Origin: RPQJ01 sp963700045 | GTDB lineage: Bacteria > Pseudomonadota > Gammaproteobacteria > Steroidobacterales > Steroidobacteraceae | NCBI GenBank assembly: GCA_963700045.1 | Contig: CAVOWK010000010.1 | Coordinates: 1 to 64,000 of the forward strand | Length of the DNA: 64,000 bases | Reading direction: 5' to 3' | Shown: piece by piece, positions 35,600-45,929 of the stretch | Numbering within the stretch: position 1 is the stretch's first letter | Layout of the letters: each line of letters opens with the position of its first letter | The notes under the pieces: generated by a model | Databases searched by the model: none | Seen by the model: only the letters and a program-made list of their open reading frames with translations | Told to the model about the DNA's origin: nothing | Position numbers and translations under genes: made by a program

Positions 35600-36484
35600 A
35601 TGGCAGATCCGTATCCCACCTGCTGGCTGAACGGCGAGTACCTGCCGCTGGCCGAGGCACGAATCTCGCCGCTCGACCGCGGCTTCCTCTTCGCGGACGG
35701 CGCCTATGAAGTGGTGCCGGTGCATCGGGGGCGGCCGTTCAGGATGCGCCAGCATCTCGAACGCTTCGACCGCAGCCTGGCGGAACTGCGCATCCGCAAT
35801 CCGCTGCCGCTGGCGGGCTGGGTCGAGGTGACGAACACGCTGGTCGCCGCGGCCAACGCAACCGAGCTGCTGGTCTACCTGCAGGTGACGCGCGGCATGG
35901 AATACGGCCGCAACCACCTGTTTCCGCCCGCGACGGTCGCACCAACGGGATTCGCATTCGTCAGCCCGTACCCGCAACCGGCGCAGGCGCTGCTCGAACG
36001 CGGCCTCGCCGGCGTCACGCTCGAGGACACGCGCTGGGCGCGTTGCGACATCAAGTCGGTCGCGCTGCTCGCAAACGTGCTGCTGCGCCAGGAAGCACAG
36101 GACAAGGGCGGTTCCGAAGCCATCCTCACCCGGGATGGGAGGGTGACCGAAGGCTCCTCCAGCACGGTCTTTATCGTGCGCGACGGCAGACTGGTCACGC
36201 CACCCAACGACCACAGCATCCTGCCGGGCACCTCGCGTGATGCGGTGATCGAACTCGCGGCGGGTTGGCTGCCAGTCGAGATCCGCACGTTCAGCGTCGA
36301 CGAAATGCGCTCGGCGTCCGAAGTCTGGATCGCGTCTGCGGGTCGCGGCGTGCTGCCTGTCACCTCGGTGGACGGCAAGGCCGTCGGCACCGGGGCACCG
36401 GGCGCGACGTGGCTGTCGATGTATGCACGGCTGCAGCAGCACCTCGACGCGATCGCCGCACGGCCGCCACTGGTGGACGCGTGA
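35600..36484 (+). CDS. dat: D-amino acid aminotransferase (class IV)
   Basis: 294 residues, PLP fold type IV. The start region WLNGEYLPLAEARISPLDRGFLFADGAYEV is the class IV signature; the PLP lysine lies in RWARCDIKSVALLANVL, and EGSSSTVFIVRDG and HSILPGTSRDAVIELA follow. It most resembles D-alanine transaminases making D-Glu or D-Ala; branched-chain transaminase or aminodeoxychorismate lyase are less likely alternatives. Its position directly after dacA in a wall cluster supports a D-amino acid role. The stop overlaps the ybeD start. Confidence 0.88.
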   Translation: MADPYPTCWLNGEYLPLAEARISPLDRGFLFADGAYEVVPVHRGRPFRMRQHLERFDRSLAELRIRNPLPLAGWVEVTNTLVAAANATELLVYLQVTRGMEYGRNHLFPPATVAPTGFAFVSPYPQPAQALLERGLAGVTLEDTRWARCDIKSVALLANVLLRQEAQDKGGSEAILTRDGRVTEGSSSTVFIVRDGRLVTPPNDHSILPGTSRDAVIELAAGWLPVEIRTFSVDEMRSASEVWIASAGRGVLPVTSVDGKAVGTGAPGATWLSMYARLQQHLDAIAARPPLVDA

Positions 36485-36762
36485 GTGGTTCGCCGCCCGG
36501 GCCCGAGGAAACGCTGCTCAAGTTTCCCACCGATTTCCCGGTGAAGATCATGGGCCAGGCGTCGGACGATTTCCGCAGCCTCGTCATGGGGATCGTGACG
36601 CGGCATTTCGGCACGCTCGAACCGGACCGCATCGAAGAGCGGCCCAGCAGCAACGGCAAGTACCTGTCGATCACGGTGACGGTGGTCGCCACCAGCAAGG
36701 CCCAGCTCGACGCGCTCTACATGGAGCTGACGTCCTGCAGCCAGGTGCTCGTCGCACTCTGA
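36481..36762 (+). CDS. ybeD: DUF493 (YbeD) family protein
   Basis: 93 residues from a GTG that overlaps the previous stop (GTGA). The sequence LLKFPTDFPVKIMGQASDDF, followed by VTVVATSKAQLDALYMELT and a terminal LVAL, is the YbeD pattern, a small ACT-like fold with no agreed function. In E. coli ybeD sits between dacA and lipB on one strand. Here lipB is inverted, and its 3' end overlaps ybeD by 46 bp. Confidence 0.92.
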   Translation: MSGSPPGPEETLLKFPTDFPVKIMGQASDDFRSLVMGIVTRHFGTLEPDRIEERPSSNGKYLSITVTVVATSKAQLDALYMELTSCSQVLVAL

Positions 36763-37451
36763 CGCTCCGCCTGGGCGCCGAACCCCAGCGCACGCAGCAG
36801 CTGCGGCGCCAGCACCTCGCTCACTTCGCGTACGCTGGCAGGGCCGCCCAGGTCACGGAGCTGTGTCATCTGCAGCCCGGCATGGCCACAGGGATTGATG
36901 CGCGCGAACGGTTCGAGGTCCATCGCGACATTGAGGGCCAGCCCGTGGTACGAACGGCCGCGGCGGATGCGCAGCCCGACACTCGCGAGCTTGCTCTCGC
37001 CGACATACACGCCGGGTGCGTCGCGCTTGCCATAGGCCTCCACGCCCCACTGCGCGACGGTCGCGACGATGGCGCGTTCAATGCCCTCGACGAGCGCACG
37101 CACGCCGAGGCCGAGCCGCGCAAGGTCCAGCAACGGATAGACGACGAGTTGCCCGGGCCCGTGGTAGGTGACCTGTCCGCCGCGGTCGATGTCGACGACG
37201 GGAATGTCGCCAGGCGCGAGCAGGTGCACCGCCTTGGCGTTCATGCCCATCGTGAAGACAGGTGGGTGCTCGAGAAACCAGATCTCGTCCGCTGTGGCAG
37301 CCGTGGCCTCGTCGGTGCGGCGCTGCATGGCGCGCCACGTCGGTTCGTAGTCGACGCGGCCGAGCCACTTCAGCGCCGGTGTCGACAAGGCCGGCGGCAC
37401 GCGCCGCGCATCGGTCGAGGCGTCGCGTTCAGCCACGCCTGGCCAGCCCAC
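36717..37451 (-). CDS. lipB: Octanoyl-[acyl-carrier-protein]:protein N-octanoyltransferase
   Basis: 244 residues from a GTG at 37451; a GTG five codons later is equally possible. It moves octanoyl from ACP to lipoyl domains. Signatures are FLEHPPVFTMG, DRGGQVTYHGPGQLVVYPL, the catalytic Lys in YVGESKLASVGLRI and the catalytic Cys in RINPCGHAGLQMTQL. The start lies 23 bp inside lipA, so the two are coupled. The last 15 codons are antisense to the end of ybeD. Confidence 0.95.
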   Translation of the reverse strand: MGWPGVAERDASTDARRVPPALSTPALKWLGRVDYEPTWRAMQRRTDEATAATADEIWFLEHPPVFTMGMNAKAVHLLAPGDIPVVDIDRGGQVTYHGPGQLVVYPLLDLARLGLGVRALVEGIERAIVATVAQWGVEAYGKRDAPGVYVGESKLASVGLRIRRGRSYHGLALNVAMDLEPFARINPCGHAGLQMTQLRDLGGPASVREVSEVLAPQLLRALGFGAQAERQSATSTWLQDVSSM

Positions 37452-38475
37452 CTTCGGCGAGGCCTGCGTTGTTTCGCGCCAGCGCCTGCTCGGCGCGGTA
37501 ACTCGAACGCACGAGCGGCCCCGACACGCATTCGACGAAACCGAGCCCGAGCGCGTGCTGGCGATGCCGCTCGAATTCCGCGGGGGTCACGAAGCGTTCG
37601 ACCGCCAGGTGATTCACCGTCGGTCGCAGGTACTGGCCAAGCGTGAGCAGGTCCACGCCGGCGGCGCGCAGGTCGCGCATCGTCTCGAGGATCTCGTCGT
37701 CCGTTTCACCGAGGCCGAGCATCAGGCTGGTCTTCACCAGCACGTCGCCCTGCTCGCTGCGATGCCGGCTGGCGTGCGCGAGCACGGCCAGCGTCTGTTC
37801 GTAGGACGCGCGCGGATCACGCACGGGATGCGTCAGGCGACGCACGGTCTCGACGTTCTGCGCGAAGACGTCGAGTCCGCTGTCGACGACCGTCGCGACG
37901 TCGGTCATCACGCCCTGAAAATCGGGCGTCAGCGCTTCGACTGCGGTTGCCGGATTGAGGCGCTTGATCTCGCGCACGCACGCGGCGAAGTGCGCGGCGC
38001 CGCCATCGGGCAGGTCGTCGCGATTCACCGACGTCAGTACCACGTACTTGAGCTGCATCAGCTGCACGGTACGCGCGGCATTGGCGGGTTCGTCGGCATC
38101 GAGCCAGCCACGCGGGTTGCCGGTATCGACGGCGCAGAAGCGGCACGCGCGCGTGCAGACCTCGCCCATCAACATGATCGTGGCGGTGCCCGCATTCCAG
38201 CATTCGCCGATGTTTGGGCACCTCGCTTCCTCGCAAACGGTGGCAAGGCGGTGTTCACGCACGGTCTGCTTGACCGTTTCGAAGCCGCGACCCGCCGGCA
38301 TCGGTGCCCGCAGCCAGCCGGGTTTGCGGCCCGCAGGCGTCGGCGGCGCGCTCGCAGCGGCGGCCTTGATGCCGTCACGGATCGCCGTAAACCCTTGGGC
38401 CGTTTGGTATTTTTCGCCGCTCGAGGCCGCGGTCTTGGCGCCTGGAACGACCGGGATGCCTTTGAACTCGCTCAT
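37429..38475 (-). CDS. lipA: Lipoyl synthase
   Basis: 348 residues, radical-SAM enzyme inserting two sulfurs into octanoyl groups. The auxiliary cluster cysteines are Cys81, Cys86 and Cys92 (CEEARCPNIGEC) and the radical-SAM cysteines Cys107, Cys111 and Cys114 (CTRACRFC). The C-terminal GPLVRSSYRAEQ holds the RSSY motif that supplies a serine to the auxiliary cluster. About 50 extra residues rich in Ala and Pro lie at the N-terminus. A TACAAT box ends 8 nt before the ATG, without a Shine-Dalgarno. Confidence 0.97.
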   Translation of the reverse strand: MSEFKGIPVVPGAKTAASSGEKYQTAQGFTAIRDGIKAAAASAPPTPAGRKPGWLRAPMPAGRGFETVKQTVREHRLATVCEEARCPNIGECWNAGTATIMLMGEVCTRACRFCAVDTGNPRGWLDADEPANAARTVQLMQLKYVVLTSVNRDDLPDGGAAHFAACVREIKRLNPATAVEALTPDFQGVMTDVATVVDSGLDVFAQNVETVRRLTHPVRDPRASYEQTLAVLAHASRHRSEQGDVLVKTSLMLGLGETDDEILETMRDLRAAGVDLLTLGQYLRPTVNHLAVERFVTPAEFERHRQHALGLGFVECVSGPLVRSSYRAEQALARNNAGLAEGGLARRG

Positions 38476-38483
38476 GGGCGGGC

Positions 38484-38489
38484 ATTGTA
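38484..38489 (-). promoter_or_regulatory. -10-like box at the lipA start
   Basis: TACAAT on the minus strand (5 of 6) ends 8 nt before the lipA ATG at 38475; a weak CGGACG lies 17 bp upstream. The leader CGCCCGCCC-like stretch has no ribosome-binding site, so a leader of 1-3 nt is predicted. Confidence 0.4.
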
Positions 38490-38518
38490 CTTGCGGCGCG
38501 TTGGCGCGTCCGCGACGT

Positions 38519-39249
38519 TCACGAACGCAGTCGCGCGTTCAACGCAGCGAGCCGCTCCGCCGTGCCGATGTCGAGCCAGTCACCCTCGAACACTTCCACG
38601 CTGACGCGCCCGTTGACGGCCGCTGTACGCAGCAGCGGCGCGAGCTTGAAGCTGCCGTCCGCGCAACCGTTGAACAGCGACGGGTGATACACGCCGAGTC
38701 CAGAGAACGTGCATTTCGGCAGCGCCGCGATCCTGCGCGCCACGGACGTGTCTGCCGCCGCTCCCGGCACGGGCTCGACCATGCGTCCCGCGTCGAACGC
38801 GAAATCGCCCTGGCGATTGTGCTCGGGATTCGGCACCAGCACGAGGTGCGCCTGGTCCTTGCCCGGCAGTCCATGCGCGTACTTCTCGCGCAGGTCAGCG
38901 AAGGGATACTGCATCCAGACGTCGCCGTTCAGCACGACGAACGGCTCGACGCCCATCGGGCACAGCAACGGCAACGCACGGAAGATGCCGCCGCCCGTCT
39001 CGAGCGGCTCCGGACGCTCCGCGCTGTAGTCGATTTTCAGGCCGTAGCGCGAACCGTCGCCGAGCGCCGCCGGAATCTGCTCGCCGAGCCATGACAGGTT
39101 GACGACGACTTCGCTGAACCCGGCCGTCGCCAGCGCATAGAGGTGATGCTCGATCAGCGCCATGCCACCCACGTCGAGCAGCGGCTTCGGACGACTGAGC
39201 GTGAGCGGCCGCATGCGCTCGCCCTTCCCCGCCGCGAGGATCATCGCTT

Positions 39250-39253
<4 letters not shown>
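38519..39253 (-). CDS. murU: N-acetylmuramate alpha-1-phosphate uridylyltransferase
   Basis: 244 residues from a TTG at 39253 that overlaps the amgK stop (TTGA) and yields MKAMILAAGKGERMRPLT, the conserved family start; an ATG three codons later is an alternative. The nucleotidyltransferase motifs GKGERMRPLT and SRPKPLLDVGG, the LETGGGIFRAL substrate loop and LNGDVW metal site are present. It makes UDP-MurNAc from MurNAc 1-phosphate in wall recycling. It is coupled to amgK, the preceding enzyme in the pathway. Confidence 0.9.
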
Positions 39254-40308
<1,055 letters not shown>

Positions 40309-40371
40309 GCGGGGACCCCGGCTGGGCTGGAATACGGGCAGGCAATAGTCGGATGCGGCGATTCGCGCGCA

Positions 40372-40379
40372 ATTATAAT
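40372..40379. promoter_or_regulatory. Self-complementary -10 box between amgK and lptD
   Basis: ATTATAAT is its own reverse complement, so a perfect TATAAT is present on both strands. On the plus strand it ends 7 nt before the lptD ATG at 40387; on the minus strand it would start amgK RNA about 57 nt before the TTG. Neither side has a clear -35. Confidence 0.55.
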
Positions 40380-40386
40380 CGTGCGG

Positions 40387-42690
40387 ATGACGACGCCGTG
40401 CTCTGGTTCCCCGCGCCTGCAGCAGGTGCTGCAGGCCACCCTGCGGAGGGCGGCGGCCTGCGCATGGCTCGGGGCCGCGACCGCCCAGGCGCAGGAGCCG
40501 TCGCCGGTGCCGGCACCCGCGCAGGCGGCGGCTGTCGCCGAACCGGCACGCGGCGACAGGTGCGCCGTCCAATCCGTCATCGACCCGCGCATCGAGGAAC
40601 TGCTCCAGTCCGATCCGGACGACCCGCAGATCCACGTCACGAGCAATACCGGCGAACTCGGCCGCGCCGGCGATGCAGAACTGCGCGGCAACGTGCAGAT
40701 CCGCATGGGCCAGCGCCTGCTGACGGCCGACCAGGCCACGATCAATGCCGAACGACGCAGCGTCGAACTGACCGGCGACATCGAATACCTCGACCCGCAG
40801 ATGCACGTGCGCGGCAAGGGCGGCTCGTTCCAGGAAGGCGGCGTGGGCAATTTCGAAGGCGCCGAATTCGAACTGCGCGAACAGTCGGTGCGGGGCGCGG
40901 CGGCGAATGCACGATTCAGGCAATCTGGTCAGATCGGTCTCGAGGGCGTGCGCTACACGGCCTGCCCCCCGGGCAACGAGGACTGGAGCCTCGCCGCCGG
41001 CGCCATCGAGATCGACCAGAAGACCCTGATCGGCACCGGGCGCGACGTGCGCGTCGAATTCCTCGGCGTGCCGGTGTTCTACACGCCGTGGATCTCGTTT
41101 CCCGTCGGTGACCAGCGCAAGTCCGGCCTGCTGTTCCCGACGATCGGCAGCGGCAGCCGCACCGGCACGCAGATTGCCGTGCCCTACTACTGGAACCTGG
41201 CCGAGAACTACGACGCCACGCTCACGTCGCGCTGGTATTCGTCGCGCGGTGTCCGGCTCGATCCGGAGCTGCGCTACCTGAGCGAACGCAGCCGCAGCCA
41301 GCTCAACGTCGAATACCTGGTCCACGACCAGGAAACCGGCGAAGCGCGCGGCGTCATCGACTGGCGCCACGTCACGCGCTTTGCGCCCCGCACCCGGCTG
41401 CTGATCGACGCGACCGACGTGAGCGACAACGACTATTTCGAGGACTTCGGCGTCGGCTTCGAGGGCACGAGCGTCCAGTTCGTCAATCGTTACATCGAGC
41501 TGCGGCACGACATCGCCGCATGGACGCTCAATGCCCGCGCGCAGGGCTACCAGGTCATCGACAACACGCTGGCCGCGGCGGACGAGCCCTACCGCATCGC
41601 GCCACAGCTGTCGGCGCTCGGGCGCTGGCGCGATTTCGCGGGTGGCCTGTCGGGCTCCTTGTTCGCCGAAGCGACCAATTTCCAGCGCGAGCTCGGACCC
41701 CAGGGGGTCCGGCTCGACGCCGAACCGTCGCTCGAATGGCGCGTCGACCGCAACGGTGGTTTCTTCGCGGCGGGCGCGGCTTACCGCTACACGCAATACC
41801 TGCTGGACGAGGTCGCGCCGGGTGCCGACGATGCACCGGATCGCTCGCTGCCGTCGGCCAGCCTCGACGCGGGCTTCACCATGGAACGTGCGTCGGGCTC
41901 GCAAGGCAAGCGCATTCAGACGCTCGAGCCGCGGATGCTGTACCTGTACGTGCCGTACAAGAACCAGGATGACCTGCCGGTTTTCGATACCGGCATTCCC
42001 GACCTGAACCTCGTGCAGTTGTTCCGCACCAACCGTTATGTGGGCCCGGACCGGATCGGGGACGCGAACCAGGTCAGCGTCGGCGTCACCACCCGCCTGC
42101 TCGACTCGAGCCGCGGTCGCCAGTACCTGAGTGCCACGCTGGGGCAGGCGTTCTACTTCCAGGACCCGCGCGTCGCGCTGCCGGACGAGCCCGTGCGCGA
42201 TCGCTCGACGTCCGACGTCGTGGCCGAGGTCGAGCTCAACGCGTACAAGAGCTGGAACGCACGCTTTGCCTACCAGTGGAACCCGGACGAGACCCAGGGC
42301 GAGCGTTCCGAGACCTTCGTGCAGTACAACCCGACGCCGGGCCGGGTGATCAACGCGGGTTACCGGTTCCGGCGCGACCTGCTCGAGCAGGTCGACGTGT
42401 CGGGCGCCTGGCCGATCAACAACCAGTGGCGCGGCTTCGCGCGCTTCGTCTACTCGCTGCAGGAAGAGAACACGCTCGACCAGTTCCTGGGCCTCGAGTA
42501 TTCGTCATGCTGCTGGGCCGTTCGCGTGATCGGGCGACGCTTCATCTCCAGCCGCTCGGGAGCTGCCGAAACGTCGATCGGCCTGCAGCTGGAACTGAAG
42601 GGTTTGTCCAGTGTCGGAGTCGACAACGAAGCTTTCCTGCGCGAAGCGATTCGGGGATACTCCTCGCCTGCGTCCGCGCCCCGACTCTGA
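40387..42690 (+). CDS. lptD: LPS-assembly outer membrane protein LptD
   Basis: 767 residues from the ATG at 40387; a GTG two codons upstream is possible. Signal peptide, then a periplasmic OstA domain (ELRGNVQIRMGQRLLTADQA, IEYLDPQMHVRGKGG) and a large beta-barrel with YWNLAENYDATLTSRWYSSR. The cysteine pattern matches the disulfide ladder of E. coli LptD: Cys59, Cys193 and the pair Cys708-Cys709 (LEYSSCCWAVRVIGRR). It inserts LPS in the outer leaflet with LptE. surA follows after 1 bp, as usual. Confidence 0.96.
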   Translation: MTTPCSGSPRLQQVLQATLRRAAACAWLGAATAQAQEPSPVPAPAQAAAVAEPARGDRCAVQSVIDPRIEELLQSDPDDPQIHVTSNTGELGRAGDAELRGNVQIRMGQRLLTADQATINAERRSVELTGDIEYLDPQMHVRGKGGSFQEGGVGNFEGAEFELREQSVRGAAANARFRQSGQIGLEGVRYTACPPGNEDWSLAAGAIEIDQKTLIGTGRDVRVEFLGVPVFYTPWISFPVGDQRKSGLLFPTIGSGSRTGTQIAVPYYWNLAENYDATLTSRWYSSRGVRLDPELRYLSERSRSQLNVEYLVHDQETGEARGVIDWRHVTRFAPRTRLLIDATDVSDNDYFEDFGVGFEGTSVQFVNRYIELRHDIAAWTLNARAQGYQVIDNTLAAADEPYRIAPQLSALGRWRDFAGGLSGSLFAEATNFQRELGPQGVRLDAEPSLEWRVDRNGGFFAAGAAYRYTQYLLDEVAPGADDAPDRSLPSASLDAGFTMERASGSQGKRIQTLEPRMLYLYVPYKNQDDLPVFDTGIPDLNLVQLFRTNRYVGPDRIGDANQVSVGVTTRLLDSSRGRQYLSATLGQAFYFQDPRVALPDEPVRDRSTSDVVAEVELNAYKSWNARFAYQWNPDETQGERSETFVQYNPTPGRVINAGYRFRRDLLEQVDVSGAWPINNQWRGFARFVYSLQEENTLDQFLGLEYSSCCWAVRVIGRRFISSRSGAAETSIGLQLELKGLSSVGVDNEAFLREAIRGYSSPASAPRL

Positions 42691-42691
42691 G

Positions 42692-44005
42692 ATGCCCTTG
42701 AAATATAAGCAGTTTTTCGGCGTAGCCGTCCTGTTGTTCGCCGCCGTGGGCACCGTCCACGCCCAGTCCAATGACCTGAGCTCGTCCGGCGTGCTGCTGG
42801 ACCGGGTCGCCGCCGTCGTCAACGACGGCCTCGTGCTGCGCAGCGAGGTCGAAAGGCAGATGTCCACGGTCAGCGCGCGCATCCAGCAGTCGGGCCAGCA
42901 GCTGCCGCCGCGCAACGTCCTGCGCCAGCAGGTGCTCGAGCGCCTCGTGCTGCAGGAGCTGCAGATGCAGCGCGCCGAGCGCCTCGGCCTGAAGATCTCG
43001 GACGAGATGGTGAACAACGCGCTCACCGACGTCGCCGCGCGCAACAACATCAAGTTCAGCGACATGCCGGCCACGCTCGAGGCCCAGGGCATCAACTATC
43101 GCGACTACCGCGACGAAGTCCGCCGCGAGATGACGCTGCAGGCGCTGCGCCAGCGCGACGTGCTCGCGCGCGTGTACGTGTCGCCGCGCGAAGTCGAGCA
43201 ATGCATCGCGAAGCGCAATGCCGCGCCCGGCGCCGACAACGAGTTCAACCTGGCGCACATCCTGGTCGCCATTCCGGGCACGGCGGACGAGAAACAGATC
43301 GCGGAGCGGACCTCGCGCGCGCAGGCCGTTTACGAACGCGCGAAGAAGAGCGAAGACTTCGCGCAACTGGCCATCACCTATTCCGATTCCGGCACCGCGC
43401 TCGAAGGCGGTGCGCTCGGCTGGCGCAAGGCGGGGCAGTTGCCCTCGTTCGTCGCCGACATCATCCCCACCCTGCAGGCCGGTGAAGTGACGCAGCCGAT
43501 CCGCACGCCCAGCGGCCTGCACATCTTCAAGGTGCTCGAGATCCGCGGTGGCCAGGCGCCGGCGCTGGTGTCGCAGGTGCATGCCCGGCACATACTGATT
43601 AAGCCCACGGAAGTGATGGACGACGAGACCGTGCGACAGAAGCTCACGCAGATCCGCGACCGCGTCCTGAAGGGCGAGAGTTTCGAAGCGGTCGCCTCGG
43701 TCACGTCCGAAGACCCGGGTTCGGCCGCAACGGGCGGCGACCTCGGCTGGGCTGGACCTGGCAGCTTCGTGCCCGAGTTCGAAAAACAGCTGGATGCACT
43801 CGCCGAAAACGAGATCAGTCCGCCGTTCCGCACGCAGTTCGGCTGGCACATCGTGCAGTTGCTCGGTCGCCGCACCTACGACGCAACCGAGGACATGACA
43901 CGCAACCGTTGCGTCAGCCAGCTGCGCGAAGCGCGTGCGGACGAGGAAACGGAAATCTGGCTGCGCCGGCTGCGCGACGAAGCGTTCGTCGAATACCGGA
44001 TGTGA
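42692..44005 (+). CDS. surA: Periplasmic chaperone and isomerase SurA
   Basis: 437 residues from the ATG at 42692, where a signal peptide (FFGVAVLLFAAVGTVHAQ) begins; longer starts lie within lptD. The SurA N-domain (LLDRVAAVVNDGLVLRSEVE) is followed by two parvulin domains, EFNLAHILVAIPG to LEIRGGQAP and QVHARHILIKP to HIVQLLGRRTY. It chaperones outer membrane proteins including LptD, encoded just upstream. pdxA overlaps its stop as GTGA. Confidence 0.97.
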   Translation: MPLKYKQFFGVAVLLFAAVGTVHAQSNDLSSSGVLLDRVAAVVNDGLVLRSEVERQMSTVSARIQQSGQQLPPRNVLRQQVLERLVLQELQMQRAERLGLKISDEMVNNALTDVAARNNIKFSDMPATLEAQGINYRDYRDEVRREMTLQALRQRDVLARVYVSPREVEQCIAKRNAAPGADNEFNLAHILVAIPGTADEKQIAERTSRAQAVYERAKKSEDFAQLAITYSDSGTALEGGALGWRKAGQLPSFVADIIPTLQAGEVTQPIRTPSGLHIFKVLEIRGGQAPALVSQVHARHILIKPTEVMDDETVRQKLTQIRDRVLKGESFEAVASVTSEDPGSAATGGDLGWAGPGSFVPEFEKQLDALAENEISPPFRTQFGWHIVQLLGRRTYDATEDMTRNRCVSQLREARADEETEIWLRRLRDEAFVEYRM

Positions 44006-45027
44006 GCACCGCGGGCCGATCGCGCCGTTCGACGGCGCTGAGCAGCGTCGCCGTCACGACCGGCGAACCGGCAGGCATCGGCCCGGATCTCTGCACCGAG
44101 CTGGTCGACATGGCACCGCGGGGCTGCCGTGTCGTCCTGATCGGTGACCGCTCCCTGTTCGGCCGCGCGCGACCGCGCAGCGCCCGCAAGCTCAAACTGC
44201 CGGACTTCAATGCGATGAGCCGGCCACGAGCCGGCGTCGAACTGCTGCACGTGCCGCTGGCGGAACCGGCACGACCCGGCATCCTGACGACTGCAAACGC
44301 GCGTTACGTGCTCGAGACGCTCGATGTCGCCATCGGCGGCTGCGCCGCGGGTGCGTTCCAGGCGATCGTGACGGCGCCCGTGCAGAAATCGATCATCAAC
44401 GAAGCCGGCGTCCCGTTCAGCGGGCACACGGAGTACCTCGCCAGACGCACTGGCGTGCGCCTGCCCGTGATGCTGCTGGTCGGCGGCGGGTTGCGCGTCG
44501 CACTCGCGACCACGCACCTGCCGCTGCGGAAAGTGAGCGCAGCCATCACGCCGTCGCGACTCGAGACCGTGCTGCGCATCGTGGCGGGCGACCTGCAGTC
44601 GATGTTCGGCCTGCGGCGGCCACGACTCCTGGTGCTCGGCCTGAACCCGCACGCCGGCGAAGGCGGTCACCTCGGGCGCGAGGAAATCGAGGTGATCGAG
44701 CCGACACTGGCGGCCCTGCGCGGCGAAGGTTTCGACCTGGTCGGCCCGGTTCCGGCCGACACTGCGTTCGTGCCGCACCGGCTCAAGGGCATCGACGCCG
44801 TCGTCGCCATGTTCCACGACCAGGGCCTGCCGGTGCTGAAGCACGCGAGCTTCGGCCATGCCGTCAACGTCACGCTCGGCCTGCCGCTCGTGCGCACGTC
44901 CGTCGATCACGGCACGGCGCTCGACCTTGCCGGGACGCGCAAAGCCGATCCCGGCAGCCTGCAGGCCGCGTTTGCGCTTGCGCTCGAACTGAGCCAGCGC
45001 GCGCGGCGCCGGGCATCGCACTGGTGA
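44002..45027 (+). CDS. pdxA: 4-hydroxythreonine-4-phosphate dehydrogenase
   Basis: 341 residues from a GTG at 44002 overlapping the surA stop. It oxidises 4-phosphohydroxythreonine in the DXP-dependent PLP pathway. Family segments are VAVTTGEPAGIGPDL, IVTAPVQKSIINEAGVPFSGHTEYLA-type metal region, LGLNPHAGEGGHLGREE and VAMFHDQGLPVLKH with LVRTSVDHGTALDLAG. rsmA overlaps its stop as GTGA, the common surA-pdxA-rsmA order. Confidence 0.96.
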   Translation: MSTAGRSRRSTALSSVAVTTGEPAGIGPDLCTELVDMAPRGCRVVLIGDRSLFGRARPRSARKLKLPDFNAMSRPRAGVELLHVPLAEPARPGILTTANARYVLETLDVAIGGCAAGAFQAIVTAPVQKSIINEAGVPFSGHTEYLARRTGVRLPVMLLVGGGLRVALATTHLPLRKVSAAITPSRLETVLRIVAGDLQSMFGLRRPRLLVLGLNPHAGEGGHLGREEIEVIEPTLAALRGEGFDLVGPVPADTAFVPHRLKGIDAVVAMFHDQGLPVLKHASFGHAVNVTLGLPLVRTSVDHGTALDLAGTRKADPGSLQAAFALALELSQRARRRASHW

Positions 45028-45842
45028 AGCACGGTCACGCCAAGAAGCGCTACGGACAGCACTTCCTGCACGACCCCGGCACGATCGACCGGATCGTGCG
45101 CGCCATCGACCCGCGTCCGGGCGATCGCCTCGTGGAAGTCGGTCCCGGCCGCGGCGCCATCACGGCACCGGTCCTGGCGCTGGCAGGCAGGCTCGACGTG
45201 GTCGAGATCGATCGCGACGTCGTGCCGCCGCTGCAGGCGCATTGCCGGGGACGCGGGGATCTGCACGTCCACCTGGCCGACGCGCTCGAGTTCGACTTTC
45301 GCGCGCTGCGCGGCGACGGACCGAAGCTGCGCCTGATCGGCAACCTGCCATACAACGTTTCGACGCCGCTGCTTTTCCACTTCATCTCGCAGCTCGACGC
45401 CTTCGCCGACATGCACTTCATGCTGCAGAAGGAGGTGGTCGTACGCATGGCGGCCGCGCCCGGCTCGGGCGATTATGGCCGGCTCACGGTGATGCTCGCG
45501 CCACATGTCAAAGTGGAACGGCTTTTCGACATCGGCGCCGGCGCATTCAAACCGGCACCCCAGGTCACCTCGACGTTCTTCGCGCTGACCCCGCATGCCA
45601 CGCCGCCGTTCGAAATAGCCGACCAGGCCGCGTTCGCGGCCCTGGTGGCGGCCGCTTTCTCGAAGCGCCGCAAGACGTTGCGCAATGCGCTGATGGGCCT
45701 GCTCGACGTGGAGGGGATCGTGGCCGCGGGCGTGGATCCCGGGGCGCGGGCGGAAACGCTCGCTCCGGCCCGGTTTGCCGCCCTGGCGAGCCAATGGGTC
45801 GCCCGGCGAGGGGACTCGCTCGGCGTTATTCCGGCAGAATGA
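45024..45842 (+). CDS. rsmA: 16S rRNA (adenine1518/1519-N6)-dimethyltransferase
   Basis: 272 residues from a GTG at 45024. Dimethylates two adjacent adenines near the 3' end of 16S rRNA; loss gives kasugamycin resistance in other bacteria. Visible are KKRYGQHFLHDPGTIDRIV, the SAM site VEVGPGRGAITAPVL, VVEIDRDVVPPL, and the catalytic NLPYN in LIGNLPYNVSTPLLF. The C-terminal helical domain has FSKRRKTLRNALMG. Confidence 0.97.
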   Translation: MKHGHAKKRYGQHFLHDPGTIDRIVRAIDPRPGDRLVEVGPGRGAITAPVLALAGRLDVVEIDRDVVPPLQAHCRGRGDLHVHLADALEFDFRALRGDGPKLRLIGNLPYNVSTPLLFHFISQLDAFADMHFMLQKEVVVRMAAAPGSGDYGRLTVMLAPHVKVERLFDIGAGAFKPAPQVTSTFFALTPHATPPFEIADQAAFAALVAAAFSKRRKTLRNALMGLLDVEGIVAAGVDPGARAETLAPARFAALASQWVARRGDSLGVIPAE

Positions 45843-45851
45843 TTCCGGATT

Positions 45852-45880
45852 GGTAGCCCCTCCGGCGCCGCCTATAATCT
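45852..45880 (+). promoter_or_regulatory. Sigma-70 promoter for the universal stress gene and apaGH
   Basis: TTGGTA (45852-45857), a 17-bp spacer and a perfect TATAAT (45875-45880). The predicted start is about 43 nt before the usp ATG, which has CGGAGC as Shine-Dalgarno. It gives usp-apaG-apaH a promoter independent of the lptD operon. Confidence 0.65.
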
Positions 45881-45929
45881 TCCCTGGACCGCTTTTCGCA
45901 CCGGAACCACGCGTTCCACGGAGCACACC

